This document shows positions 8,235 to 14,978 of a DNA stretch of 23,288 nt, one piece after another (position 1 is the first letter of the stretch; every line of letters starts with the position of its first letter). This stretch comes from DALYDP01 sp964541635. Its GTDB lineage: Bacteria; Patescibacteriota; Gracilibacteria; Peribacterales; Peribacteraceae. The position numbers were made by a program, and so were the translations under genes. The notes beneath the pieces were generated by a model, which was not told the DNA's origin, did not search any database, and saw only the letters and a list, made by a program, of their open reading frames with translations. The stretch covers positions 1-23,288 of the forward strand of contig CAZIQM010000014.1 of NCBI GenBank assembly GCA_964541635.1, read 5' to 3'.

Positions 8235-9131
8235 TTATCCCCGCGCGAAGGCGCGTTTGTCGAAGCTGGCGGGGTCCGGCATGGCCCCCTTGGAGGCGGC
8301 GACCCACGCCCCGCGTTCCGCGGCGATATGCGACGCGTCGGCGAGGCTCATGTTCCGGAGCAACGAATGGATCAACCCCGCGGTGAAGGCGTCCCCCGCG
8401 CCGACGGTGTCCTGCACCTCCACCACGAACCCCGCGTGTTCGGCCACCTCGGAATCCGACACGAGCAAGCTCCCCTTCTCGCCCCGCGTGACGGCCAGGC
8501 AACGCAGGTCGAATTCGTCGACGATGCGGCGCGCCGTTTCCGCGGCGGTCGTCACGGGCATGTGGAGCGCGGCGGCGACCGCCGGCAGCTCCTGTTCGTT
8601 CATCTTGCACACGTCCGCCATCTCCAACGACGCTTCGATGATTTCGGACGAGTAGTAAAACTCGCGGAGGTTCACGTCGAACGTCACGAGGCACCCCGGC
8701 TTGGTCGCCGCGACGAACGAACGGATGGCTTCGCGCGAGGTCTTCGAACGCTGCGCGAGCGTGCCGAAACAGACGGCGTCCGCGGTGGAAGCGGCTCCCA
8801 ACCATTCGTCCGTCCATTCCATGCGGTCCCAGGCGACGTCGGGCGTGATGGTGAATTTCGGATGCCGTTGGCGGTCAAGCGACACCGACACCGTGCCGGT
8901 CGGGGCGTCCGGATCGCGTTGGACGCGCGACACGTCGACGCCCGCGCGCCCGAGCATCCTCAGGGCGGTCTCGCCGAGCGCGTCCGCTCCCACGCGGCTG
9001 AGTATCACCGCGTTGTCGCCGAGCGCGTGGGCGTGGAACGCCAAATTGCAGGGCGCTCCGCCCAGCTGCGATCCCGTGGGAAGGAAATCCCACAAGACCT
9101 CGCCGATCCCGACGACGGTGAATGTCGACAT
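8235..9131 (-). CDS. PfkB family carbohydrate kinase (fructokinase-like)
   Basis: This 298-residue ribokinase-fold kinase transfers ATP phosphate to a sugar or sugar-like alcohol. It opens with VVGIGEVLWDFLPTG, has the substrate-side motif LGGAPCNLAFHAHALG, a GTVSVSL lid strand, VTFDVNLREFYY, and the catalytic/anion-hole signature DTVGAGDAFTAGL near residues 235-250, whose second Asp is the catalytic base of the family. The N-terminal GEVLWD and LGGAP pattern is closest to bacterial fructokinases, but the substrate cannot be fixed from sequence. TATTGT lies 6 nt before the ATG. It is downstream of the glycosyltransferase with a 52-nt gap. Confidence 0.9.
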   Translation of the reverse strand: MSTFTVVGIGEVLWDFLPTGSQLGGAPCNLAFHAHALGDNAVILSRVGADALGETALRMLGRAGVDVSRVQRDPDAPTGTVSVSLDRQRHPKFTITPDVAWDRMEWTDEWLGAASTADAVCFGTLAQRSKTSREAIRSFVAATKPGCLVTFDVNLREFYYSSEIIEASLEMADVCKMNEQELPAVAAALHMPVTTAAETARRIVDEFDLRCLAVTRGEKGSLLVSDSEVAEHAGFVVEVQDTVGAGDAFTAGLIHSLLRNMSLADASHIAAERGAWVAASKGAMPDPASFDKRAFARG

Positions 9132-9137
9132 GGATCT

Positions 9138-9143
9138 ACAATA
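9138..9143 (-). promoter_or_regulatory. -10-like hexamer of the PfkB kinase (leaderless pattern)
   Basis: TATTGT on the minus strand is followed by AGATCC and then the ATG at 9131. A 6-nt gap leaves no room for a ribosome-binding leader. Confidence 0.4.
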
Positions 9144-9183
9144 GAAGATCGCCGGGCGCGGGCAAGGCCGCGAAGCGGCTCCT

Positions 9184-9960
9184 TCAGACCGTGGCGAAGC
9201 GCCGTTTCGACAGGGGTGCGCGCTTGCGCTTGTTGGCCGCCTCCCACGGACGTTCGCCGTACCCGGTCGTCACGGTCTTCTGGAAATACGCCTGCGACAG
9301 GTAGTTGATGGCGTAGTAGGTGCCGGTCACGAGGAAGCCCTGCCCCTGGAGGCGGCGAGCCGACGAAAAATTGTAGAAATCCATCGTGAACTTCACGGTG
9401 CCCACGTTCCGGAGCCGCCGGGCGAGGTTCGTGTCGTCGCCCCAGAAGGCGATCGACGTGTCGAAGCCGCCCACCCTTTCGAGCGCGCTGCGGCGCGCGG
9501 CGAAATTGCCCCCGACGATCGCGAACCGGGCGCGGTAGTACTCGGGGATCGCGCACATCATCCACCACGCGTACACGACCTTCTGTTGCCACGGAGGCAG
9601 GTCGTAGAAACGGTAGGGACCGCTGAGGGACGCGAGCGACGGGTCGGTGCGGAATTCGCGTTCGACCATGGGGAACCACCCGGCGTGGACGCGCGAATCG
9701 GCGTCGATGTAGGCGAGGATGTCGCCCGTCGCGCTCTTGAACCCGGTGTTGCGCGCGTAGCCGGTCCCCTTCCGCAGTTCGTGCACCACCCTCACCTTCG
9801 GGTACCGCAGGGCGACGTCCGCCGTGCGATCGGTGCACGCGTTGCACACCACGACGATCTCCTTGAGGTCGCGCGGCGCGTGCTGGAGCACGCTTTCGAT
9901 GCAGCCGGCGATATACTTCTCTTCGTTGTACGCCGGAATAACGACGCTGATGGAGGGCAT
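9184..9960 (-). CDS. Family 2 glycosyltransferase
   Basis: A GT-A fold transferase of 258 residues that would add a sugar from an activated nucleotide donor to a cell-envelope acceptor. The N-terminus ISVVIPAYNEEKYIAGCIESVL is the standard GT2 nucleotide-binding start. YIDADSRVHAGW carries the DxD-like metal site, and FWGDDTNLARRL corresponds to the catalytic-base ED region. FAIVGGNFAARRSALERVGGFD is the acceptor loop. It has no strong membrane helices, so it is probably a soluble or peripheral enzyme. The acceptor is unknown. The surface-protein gene in the window makes a role in surface glycosylation possible but unproven. Confidence 0.9.
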   Translation of the reverse strand: MPSISVVIPAYNEEKYIAGCIESVLQHAPRDLKEIVVVCNACTDRTADVALRYPKVRVVHELRKGTGYARNTGFKSATGDILAYIDADSRVHAGWFPMVEREFRTDPSLASLSGPYRFYDLPPWQQKVVYAWWMMCAIPEYYRARFAIVGGNFAARRSALERVGGFDTSIAFWGDDTNLARRLRNVGTVKFTMDFYNFSSARRLQGQGFLVTGTYYAINYLSQAYFQKTVTTGYGERPWEAANKRKRAPLSKRRFATV

Positions 9961-10026
9961 GAAGCGTGGGGAAGTACCATGGAAGCTGACGAAGCCGCCA
10001 AGGGATCCTTACGCTACTCCGGACGG

Positions 10027-10052
10027 ATTAAGCGGCGATGAAGGAACGCCGC
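10027..10052 (-). terminator. Weak terminator-like hairpin after the DUF1761 gene
   Basis: GCGGCG (10032-10037) pairs with CGCCGC (10047-10052), followed on the minus strand by TTAAT. It lies in the 108-bp gap between the DUF1761 stop and the glycosyltransferase start. The tail is poor, so this is tentative. Confidence 0.35.
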
Positions 10053-10068
10053 CGTGCCGGAAAACCCA

Positions 10069-10491
10069 TCACTGCACCAGGGTCACGATCACCGTGATGA
10101 TGACCAGGCTTCCGAGTTGGTACGCGACGTTGAACGCGTAGAGCTCCTTCGGGCGGCCTTCCCACAACACGCCGTTGAGCAGGGTGGTGGCGACGAGACC
10201 GAGCCACAGGAGGAACGCGAGCATGACGGCGCTCACGACGCTGACGACGTAGAGGTTGTACGCGATGTGCGACACGACCGCGGCGACGACCAGCTGCTGC
10301 AGGAACGCGGCGCCCATGTAGTACTGCATCTTCCCTTTCATCTTCTCCATCCCCTCGCGCTGCTGCTCCGGCGTGATCTTCATGAGCGCCATCCACTGCT
10401 TGCCGAAGAGCGGTCCGTGGACGAGGAACCCGAACACGAACGCGGCCGCGGCCGCGACGAGGATACCGACGGAGGAGAGGGGCAACGACAT
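10069..10491 (-). CDS. DUF1761 family membrane protein
   Basis: A 140-residue integral membrane protein with four helices: about residues 7-25, 55-75, 82-104 and 118-138. The family pattern is visible near the N-terminus in FGFLVHGPLFGKQWMALM, followed by the KITPEQQREGMEKMKGKM cytosolic loop. Function is unknown for the family. The frame is open upstream to 10644, but that would overlap the cold shock gene and add a non-conserved basic stretch. The ATG at 10491 is therefore preferred, with a pyrimidine-rich leader (CACTTCCCCTTCATCC). Confidence 0.82.
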   Translation of the reverse strand: MSLPLSSVGILVAAAAAFVFGFLVHGPLFGKQWMALMKITPEQQREGMEKMKGKMQYYMGAAFLQQLVVAAVVSHIAYNLYVVSVVSAVMLAFLLWLGLVATTLLNGVLWEGRPKELYAFNVAYQLGSLVIITVIVTLVQ

Positions 10492-10633
10492 GGATGAAGG
10501 GGAAGTGCTCCCGAAACGTACGAAAAGGGCCGCTTCGATGCAATTGGCGAACGGGGATTTTCGTATGCATTCATACCGAAAGCGCCCCGTCCGACGGATC
10601 GGAACGGGACGCCGTCGTGAGTTCGAATCGAAC

Positions 10634-10834
10634 TTAGGCCGCAAGGACGACCTGCGTCGCCTTCGGTCCCTTGTCGCCCATGGCGGGTTCGAAGTTCACT
10701 GTGGCGCCGACCTGCAACGCGTCGAACTGACCGTTGCACTCGCTGTTATGGAAGAACACGTCGGGGGTGCCATCCGCCATCTGGATGAATCCGAAACCCT
10801 TGTCGGTCTTCGTCTTGATAATGCCTGTAGCCAT
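10634..10834 (-). CDS. Cold shock protein (CspA family)
   Basis: A complete 66-residue single-stranded nucleic-acid-binding beta barrel that acts as an RNA chaperone. Both RNA-binding motifs are present: KGFGFIQ (RNP1) and VFFHNS (RNP2). The end, GDKGPKATQVVLA, is typical of the family. The ATG follows a U-rich leader ending in TTTTTT without a Shine-Dalgarno sequence. A possible -10, TATTCT, is at 10852-10857. A leader of roughly 10-15 nt would be too short to act as the long thermosensor leader known from cspA of E. coli. Confidence 0.95.
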   Translation of the reverse strand: MATGIIKTKTDKGFGFIQMADGTPDVFFHNSECNGQFDALQVGATVNFEPAMGDKGPKATQVVLAA

Positions 10835-10940
10835 AAAAAACTGTAGATGAAGAATAAAAGTGGATGATAGGCGCTTTTGACGCTTTCCCCTATGCCTTCG
10901 TCACCCCTGGAACCACGCCAAATGACATTCCGGCGATTCC

Positions 10941-11813
10941 TCACGCGCGCGCCAGCGCCGCGGCGAGCGGCTCGCGGGCGGCGGAGAGTCCTTTGTAGGC
11001 GGCGACGTCGGACGGCATGGTGCCGAGCGCGCGGGCCACGCCCTCGCGCAACGCCGGGTCCGCGGCCATGTCGGCGACGCGATACAGCGCGTAGCGGATG
11101 CAAAACGCGATGCCGCGCGTCGCATCGGCGGCCTCGGGCAAACCGACCATCATCTGCCGTTCGACGCGGATGAAACTGTTCTGGGGCGTCGCGGATGCGT
11201 CGGGCAACGGCATGCCTTGCAGCGGATGGTGGTTCAGCACGGTGCTCGCCTTCAGACTCCAGTCCGCCCGCATGCCTATAGAGCCCGGCTTCATGTTCGC
11301 CATCGCCCCGCCGATTTTACCGCCCATGCCCTCGTTCAACCCGGGCACGACCGCGTGGATGTCGCGCAGCTCCTTGCCTATTTTCTCTTCGGGCGACCAC
11401 GACGACGGGAAGCAGACACACCCTCCCACGAGCCGCATCGCCCGATCGCGCGTGGCGCGCATGATGGCGAAATCGGGTTCGATCAGCCGGGCCAAGGCCA
11501 TGACCCGGCGCGCCGGATCCCCTTCCGCCCGGGCCGCGGACAACGACGCATCGTCGATGCCGCCGTGGTCGGCGACGTACGCCGCGAACGAATCGAAGTG
11601 CGGAACGCCCTCCGGCAGCAGTCCGGCGTGGCGTTCGGGATGCGCGTCGAGGATGCCGCCGCGCTCCTCGAGAAGCCCCTCTCCGTGCGACCGAAGGAAC
11701 GCGCGGGGATCTTCCACGCGCCGGTAGTTCATGCGGAAAACGTAATCCTGGTCCGGGGGGAACATCTTGAGGAGTTCCTCGCGGTCGGCGGCGGGGTCGG
11801 ACAGGCGTTGCAC
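10941..11813 (-). CDS. DUF3445 protein (heme-dependent oxidative N-demethylase-like)
   Basis: About 290 residues matching the DUF3445 family, whose characterised member is the heme-binding PAS-type alpha subunit of an oxidative N-demethylase. Family landmarks: CVCFPSSWSPEEKIGKELRD followed by IHAVVPG, later RVERQMMVGLP and AFCIRYALYRV. Partner subunits (ferredoxin and flavin reductase-like) are not next to it, and heme supply cannot be judged from here. The GTG at 11813 lies only 3 nt from a TATACC hexamer. If that is the -10, translation may really begin at the ATG of residue 17 (MFPPDQDYVF). Function in this organism is inference. Confidence 0.78.
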   Translation of the reverse strand: MQRLSDPAADREELLKMFPPDQDYVFRMNYRRVEDPRAFLRSHGEGLLEERGGILDAHPERHAGLLPEGVPHFDSFAAYVADHGGIDDASLSAARAEGDPARRVMALARLIEPDFAIMRATRDRAMRLVGGCVCFPSSWSPEEKIGKELRDIHAVVPGLNEGMGGKIGGAMANMKPGSIGMRADWSLKASTVLNHHPLQGMPLPDASATPQNSFIRVERQMMVGLPEAADATRGIAFCIRYALYRVADMAADPALREGVARALGTMPSDVAAYKGLSAAREPLAAALARA

Positions 11814-11918
11814 GCGGGTATACTCGCCAGATTCGGCGATACGTCAAGCATTCCGCCCCGCGGGGACGCGCCGCCCTTCGACTGGAAACACGTATTCCCA
11901 GCCTGTATCCTCCGCAGG

Positions 11919-11943
11919 CCCCCTCGGCTACGCTCGGGGTGAC
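11919..11943. repeat. Single copy of a CCCTGAGCGTAGTCGAAGGG-like palindromic repeat
   Basis: On the minus strand the segment reads GTCACCCCGAGCGTAGCCGA followed by GGGGG, an imperfect hairpin with CCCC/GGGG arms. It closely resembles the short intergenic palindrome family CCCTGAGCGTAGTCGAAGGG seen in many bacterial genomes and metagenomes. It sits 19 nt before the tRNA gene. Only one copy was noticed in this window. Confidence 0.5.
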
Positions 11944-11961
11944 AACGTTCATTTCTCTCGT

Positions 11962-12036
11962 GGGGCCATCGTCTAACGGTTAGGACAACGGGTTTTCAGT
12001 CCGTTAATCGGGGTTCGATTCCCCGTGGCCCTGCCA
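11962..12036 (+). tRNA. tRNA-Glu (anticodon TTC)
   Basis: The cloverleaf is complete. Acceptor stem GGGGCCA (11962-11968) pairs with TGGCCCT (12026-12032; first pair G-T). The D arm is GTCTAACGGTTAGGAC, and the anticodon stem ACGGG/TCCGT encloses loop TTTTCAG with anticodon TTC. The T arm is CGGGG-TTCGATT-CCCCG, the discriminator is G, and CCA (12034-12036) is encoded. TTC reads GAA/GAG. No terminator is obvious directly after it. Confidence 0.97.
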
Positions 12037-12191
12037 AACGCATCGGAGACGCGGGAATTGCCGCTTTTCGTCGTGCACAAGCCATTTCAAAGGACTATGC
12101 GCCGTCAAAAAAGTCGGTAATTCGCGGTGGGCGGGACCGTCTTCTCCCGCGGAAGCACCGTCTTCCGTTTTGCTTCTTTCCCCCGTTCCCC

Positions 12192-12716
12192 ATGAAGAAA
12201 CTCCTCGCAACCGCGGCGACCATCGCACTCGCTGCCGCCACCGCATCGCCGGCATTCGCCCAAGGCAGATCTTCGTCGTCCACTGTCTCCGTCACGGCGG
12301 GCACCGCCACGACCGCCGACTTGGCCTGCATGTCCGCCGCGATCGGCGCGCGTGAAAACGCGACGATCGACGCCCGCGCGACGTTCAACGCCGCTGTCTC
12401 GGCGTCGTTGACCGCCCGCAAGAACGCACTCGTTTCTGCGTACGCCATCGCGGATAACGAAGATCGCGCCGCGGCCGTCATGGCCGCCTGGAACGCGTAC
12501 TTCACCGCCACGGCCGACGCCCGCGCCGACCTCAAGGCGAGCATCAAGACCGCCAACGACGCATTCGTCACGGCGAGCGCGAACTGCCACATCGACGCGG
12601 ACGGCACGATCATCGGCCACGCGCACCACGACGATGACAACGACGACGGCAACCACGGCCTGCACCTCGGTTGGTTCAAACACCACGGCAAGGGCAAAGC
12701 CAAAGGCCATCGCTGA
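12192..12716 (+). CDS. Small secreted Ala-rich protein with His/Asp-rich tail, function unknown
   Basis: I do not recognise a named family. The 174-residue product has a clear signal peptide (MKKLLATAATIALAAATASP, cleavage after AFA at 23), a short Ser/Thr linker, and an Ala-rich amphipathic helical region (about 42-130) with repeating aromatic/Ala spacing (ATFNAAVSASLTARKNALVS and AWNAYFTATADARADLKASI). Two Cys (46 and 132) bracket that region and could form a disulfide. The tail (133-174) is rich in His, Asp and Lys (HAHHDDDNDDGNHG), suggesting metal or polyanion binding. A hairpin (GCGGGA/TCCCGC, about 12130-12150) and a pyrimidine tract with one G (12173-12191) precede the ATG, and a strong terminator follows. 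Confidence 0.82.
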   Translation: MKKLLATAATIALAAATASPAFAQGRSSSSTVSVTAGTATTADLACMSAAIGARENATIDARATFNAAVSASLTARKNALVSAYAIADNEDRAAAVMAAWNAYFTATADARADLKASIKTANDAFVTASANCHIDADGTIIGHAHHDDDNDDGNHGLHLGWFKHHGKGKAKGHR

Positions 12717-12738
12717 TCGGTGACGCACCGACGGACGA

Positions 12739-12762
12739 AGCCCCGGTCATCCGGGGCTTTTT
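12739..12762 (+). terminator. Strong rho-independent terminator
   Basis: AGCCCCGG (12739-12746) and CCGGGGCT (12751-12758) form an 8-bp stem with loop TCAT, followed by TTTT. It ends the transcript of the secreted Ala-rich protein 22 nt after its stop codon. Confidence 0.92.
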
Positions 12763-12785
12763 CGTGTCCGATGAACGCGAAAAAC

Positions 12786-12814
12786 TGGACCGAAACGTCC
12801 GTTTTTGCTACAAT
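12786..12814 (+). promoter_or_regulatory. Sigma-70-type promoter of the small membrane protein
   Basis: TGGACC (12786-12791), a 17-nt spacer, then TACAAT (12809-12814). Four of six -35 bases and five of six -10 bases match consensus, with ideal spacing. The predicted start near 12821 gives a leader of about 20 nt, CA-rich and without a Shine-Dalgarno sequence. Confidence 0.75.
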
Positions 12815-12840
12815 GGTCTGTTCATCCTCACACAAACACC

Positions 12841-13215
12841 ATGCACCGCATCCACACCCTGCTCGTGACGGCGTACCTCCTCGGCGGCCTCGCCCTCATG
12901 GCGACGACGCCGTTCATCCACCTGCGGGGCCAGCTCCTCAACAGCGGCGGCTCGACGCTCTTGGAGCTCGCGCACGACCGGAGCCAGGACATGCTACACG
13001 GCGCTGCTGCCGACGTGCCGACGCTCTCGGACGAAGCGGCGATGGCCGCGCGGCGCGCGAACGCCGGAAAGCAATTGGTCTTGGGTGTGCTGCTCTTCAC
13101 GCTCGGCGGATTCATGCACGCCTACGGACGCGTCCGCTACGAACGGCCGGTCAAAGTGACGGTGAAGAAGAAAGCGTCCCCCCGCACCCTCTTCTGGGTG
13201 CAGATGAACGTCTGA
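12841..13215 (+). CDS. Small two-helix membrane protein, function unknown
   Basis: A 124-residue protein without a recognised family. Two hydrophobic helices (about residues 6-27 and 77-96) flank a roughly 50-residue polar loop (HLRGQLLNSGGSTLLELAHD onward). The end is basic (ERPVKVTVKKKASPRT), which by the positive-inside rule puts both ends in the cytoplasm and the loop outside. The ATG at 12841 is chosen because the open frame further upstream overlaps the promoter. It stands alone between its own promoter and the hairpin at 13230-13247. Confidence 0.75.
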   Translation: MHRIHTLLVTAYLLGGLALMATTPFIHLRGQLLNSGGSTLLELAHDRSQDMLHGAAADVPTLSDEAAMAARRANAGKQLVLGVLLFTLGGFMHAYGRVRYERPVKVTVKKKASPRTLFWVQMNV

Positions 13216-13225
13216 CGCCGACACG

Positions 13226-13251
13226 AAAAAGGCGCCCGAAGGCGCCTGTTT
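13226..13251. terminator. Bidirectional terminator
   Basis: AGGCGCC (13230-13236) and GGCGCCT (13241-13247) enclose loop CGAA. On the minus strand it is followed by TTTTT, on the plus strand by GTTTCTGT. It serves the membrane-protein transcript from the left and the tiny Cys-peptide transcript from the right. Confidence 0.88.
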
Positions 13252-13264
13252 CTGTGTGCGTTGC

Positions 13265-13306
13265 TTAGCAGTTTTGGCTGCCGCATCCGCATCCGCCGCC
13301 GATCAT
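13265..13306 (-). CDS. 13-residue Cys-rich micropeptide MIGGGCGCGSQNC
   Basis: The minus strand encodes MIGGGCGCGSQNC followed by TAA. Three Cys sit in a CxCGSxxC arrangement, suggesting metal or iron-sulfur-like ligation; CxCGS is also how the zinc-binding SEC-C motif of SecA begins. The case for a real gene is its framing. A promoter TAGACA-N17-TACACT lies just upstream (13338-13366), the ATG follows a C/T-rich leader, and a terminator with TTTTT starts 18 nt after the stop, giving a transcript of about 100 nt. It could instead be a small RNA with a chance ORF. No family is recognised. Confidence 0.5.
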   Translation of the reverse strand: MIGGGCGCGSQNC

Positions 13307-13337
13307 AGGGGGATGGGAGAAAGGATAAAACGAAGCC

Positions 13338-13366
13338 AGTGTACCGGGCGCAGTCGCGCCTGTCTA
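13338..13366 (-). promoter_or_regulatory. Sigma-70-type promoter of the Cys-rich micropeptide unit
   Basis: On the minus strand TAGACA (13366-13361; five of six match TTGACA), exactly 17 nt, then TACACT (13343-13338; four of six match TATAAT). The start is expected near 13331. It lies just past the stop of the ndh-like gene, so it is not that gene's promoter. Confidence 0.68.
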
Positions 13367-13395
13367 GCACTCGACCTTGACGAGTGATAACCGGT

Positions 13396-14610
13396 TCAGG
13401 CGGAGGTTTTCGGCTCGTCCAGGCCGTACTTCGAGAAATCGATCGTTCCGAAATACGCGCGGTGGATGAACCGCCACGGCATGACGAGCATGTAGACGTG
13501 GATGTCCGCCAGGCGGCGGAGCACGTAGCCCGGGAAACCGTACGCGCGGATGAAGAGGTACTTCACGGCGGCCCAGTTGGGCCCCGCGGGGATGGCGTAC
13601 GACGGCGCGCGGGGCGCGTAGGTCGGCAACTGCTTGCCGGAGCGCGCCGCCGCGATGACGGACGCGACGAAGACCCCGTCGTCGATGGCGGTCTGCGCCA
13701 TGCCGGCGTACGTCGTGGACGCGGCGTCGCCGATGACGAACGCGTCGGGCATACCCTTCGCGTTGAGGTGTTCGTCCACGACGGCGCGGCCTCGCTTGTC
13801 CGTTTCCATGCCCGCCACGGTGGAGAGCAACGAATGCGCCCGCACGCCCGCGGTCCACAGGATCATACCCGCCTCGATGGCGCCGCCTCCCTTGAGCGTG
13901 AGCTTCCCCTTCTCCGCCGATTCGACCGCCGTGTTGAGCATCACGTTCACGCCCAGGCGACGCAACCGCGCGAGGGTCTTGCGGGAACAACGCTGTTCCG
14001 TGAGGGGCAACACGCGGTCGGCCGCTTCCACGAGGTCGACCGTGACGAGCGACGGATCGAGGCCGGCCTTCGACGCGAGCGCACGCGCTTCGCACAACAT
14101 GTCGCCCGACATCTCCACGCCGGTTGCGCCGGCGCCGATGACGGCGAACGTCGCGAACTTCGCGCGCTCTTCGGGCGGCGCGGCACCCATCGCCGCGATC
14201 TCAGCGCGGATATCGTCGCGCAAACGCAATGCGTGTCCCGCGTGCGACACGGTGAACGAATGCTCCTTCATGCCGGGGATCCCGAAATACGCGGGTTCGG
14301 CGCCGGGCGCGAGCACGAGCGTGTCATAGGGATACTCGGCCTTGGCCCCTTTCACCGTCTTCGACGCCGCGTCCACGGCGGTGACGTGGTCGATCGCGAC
14401 GCGCACGGAGCGCGGGAGGATCATGCCGAACGGAATGCACGCTTCCGAGGGGTGCGCCCCCCGCAGCAAGCGGTACAGCACGCCGTAGTACTCCAACCAC
14501 GGGCGGTCGGAGACGATCGTGATCTCGATGTCGCGAAGGCGCTTCTTCCCCAGGTGCCGGGCGACGGTGACGCCGCCGAATCCCCCGCCGACGATGACGA
14601 TGCGATGCAC
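13396..14610 (-). CDS. NDH-2-like FAD/NAD(P)H dehydrogenase
   Basis: A 404-residue flavoprotein of the type II NADH:quinone oxidoreductase family, which oxidises NADH at the membrane without pumping protons. The FAD Rossmann motif IVIVGGGFGGVTVARHLG starts the protein, the NADH-binding motif AVIGAGATGVEMSGDM is in the middle, and the second FAD contact is AFVIGDAAS. The C-terminus (KYLFIRAYGFPGYVLRRLAD and beyond) is amphipathic with aromatic residues, as in membrane-anchored NDH-2. In the quinone-site helix the family AQxAxQQG reads AQTAIDDG, so the electron acceptor is uncertain. The GTG at 14610 is chosen because the Rossmann strand begins at once and TACACT lies 7 nt upstream. Confidence 0.87.
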   Translation of the reverse strand: MHRIVIVGGGFGGVTVARHLGKKRLRDIEITIVSDRPWLEYYGVLYRLLRGAHPSEACIPFGMILPRSVRVAIDHVTAVDAASKTVKGAKAEYPYDTLVLAPGAEPAYFGIPGMKEHSFTVSHAGHALRLRDDIRAEIAAMGAAPPEERAKFATFAVIGAGATGVEMSGDMLCEARALASKAGLDPSLVTVDLVEAADRVLPLTEQRCSRKTLARLRRLGVNVMLNTAVESAEKGKLTLKGGGAIEAGMILWTAGVRAHSLLSTVAGMETDKRGRAVVDEHLNAKGMPDAFVIGDAASTTYAGMAQTAIDDGVFVASVIAAARSGKQLPTYAPRAPSYAIPAGPNWAAVKYLFIRAYGFPGYVLRRLADIHVYMLVMPWRFIHRAYFGTIDFSKYGLDEPKTSA

Positions 14611-14617
14611 GGAACGC

Positions 14618-14623
14618 AGTGTA
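14618..14623 (-). promoter_or_regulatory. -10-like hexamer of the NDH-2-like gene (leaderless pattern)
   Basis: TACACT on the minus strand is followed by 7 nt (GCGTTCC) and the GTG start at 14610. No -35 is recognisable at the expected distance, where the 14646-14672 hairpin region begins. Confidence 0.42.
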
Positions 14624-14645
14624 GCGCAGTCCGCGCATAGAAGAG

Positions 14646-14672
14646 GAGCCCCGGCGGAGTACGCCGGGGCTC
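14646..14672 (-). terminator. Long GC hairpin ending the structured transcript
   Basis: GAGCCCCGGCG (14646-14656) pairs perfectly with CGCCGGGGCTC (14662-14672), an 11-bp stem with a 5-nt loop. On the minus strand it is followed by CTCTTCT, a poor U tract, so termination may be imperfect or the hairpin may be part of the RNA fold. It is immediately upstream of the ndh-like gene. Confidence 0.55.
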
Positions 14673-14747
14673 TGTACAAGGTGGGCCATCAGGGCACTCG
14701 GTCCGACGAATGTCGGACGCCATGCCCCCAAGGGATAGTACGTCGCC

Positions 14748-14978
14748 CTACGAAGGGCGCGGATCATCCCTAGCGTTATACCCGCTGATTGCCCCGATGC
14801 GGGGCGCAGCTAGAGGCGACAGAGGCGAGCTGATCACGCTCGCCAAGCGCTCAAGGTACAACGAGAACTTCAGGGTCGTCGTGAGGGAATGTGGGCGCAG
14901 AGCCCGGTAGATCGGTTGGGGGTCGCACGCGGTGCGGACCAACGAGATCAATGCGATCACGAGTTTCCATCCGTTCAT
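14748..14978 (-). CDS. Possible 76-residue ORF with the only strong Shine-Dalgarno in the window
   Basis: The product begins MNGWKLVIALISLVRTACDP: a short hydrophobic stretch ending in a Cys, loosely like a lipoprotein signal or a tiny membrane peptide. It continues with a low-complexity Ser/Leu/Pro/Arg-rich sequence of no recognised family. Tandem AAGGAG (14994-14999) and AAAGGAG (14987-14993) precede the ATG, the nearer with an 8-nt spacer, and a near-consensus promoter lies upstream. The 3' half of the frame coincides with perfect RNA hairpins, which argues that protein sequence is not the main constraint there. It may be a leader peptide, a toxin-like peptide, or a chance frame in an RNA gene. 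Confidence 0.35.
   Translation of the reverse strand: MNGWKLVIALISLVRTACDPQPIYRALRPHSLTTTLKFSLYLERLASVISSPLSPLAAPRIGAISGYNARDDPRPS

Noticed and set aside
10491..10644. Longer start for the DUF1761 protein at 10644
   Set aside because: The extension overlaps the cold shock gene, has no membrane character or conservation, and is unusually Arg-rich as shadow frames are.
11818..11824. TATACT on the plus strand as promoter of tRNA-Glu
   Set aside because: It lies about 140 nt before the tRNA with no -35 at a suitable distance, and it overlaps the start region of the minus-strand DUF3445 gene, where it more likely matters.
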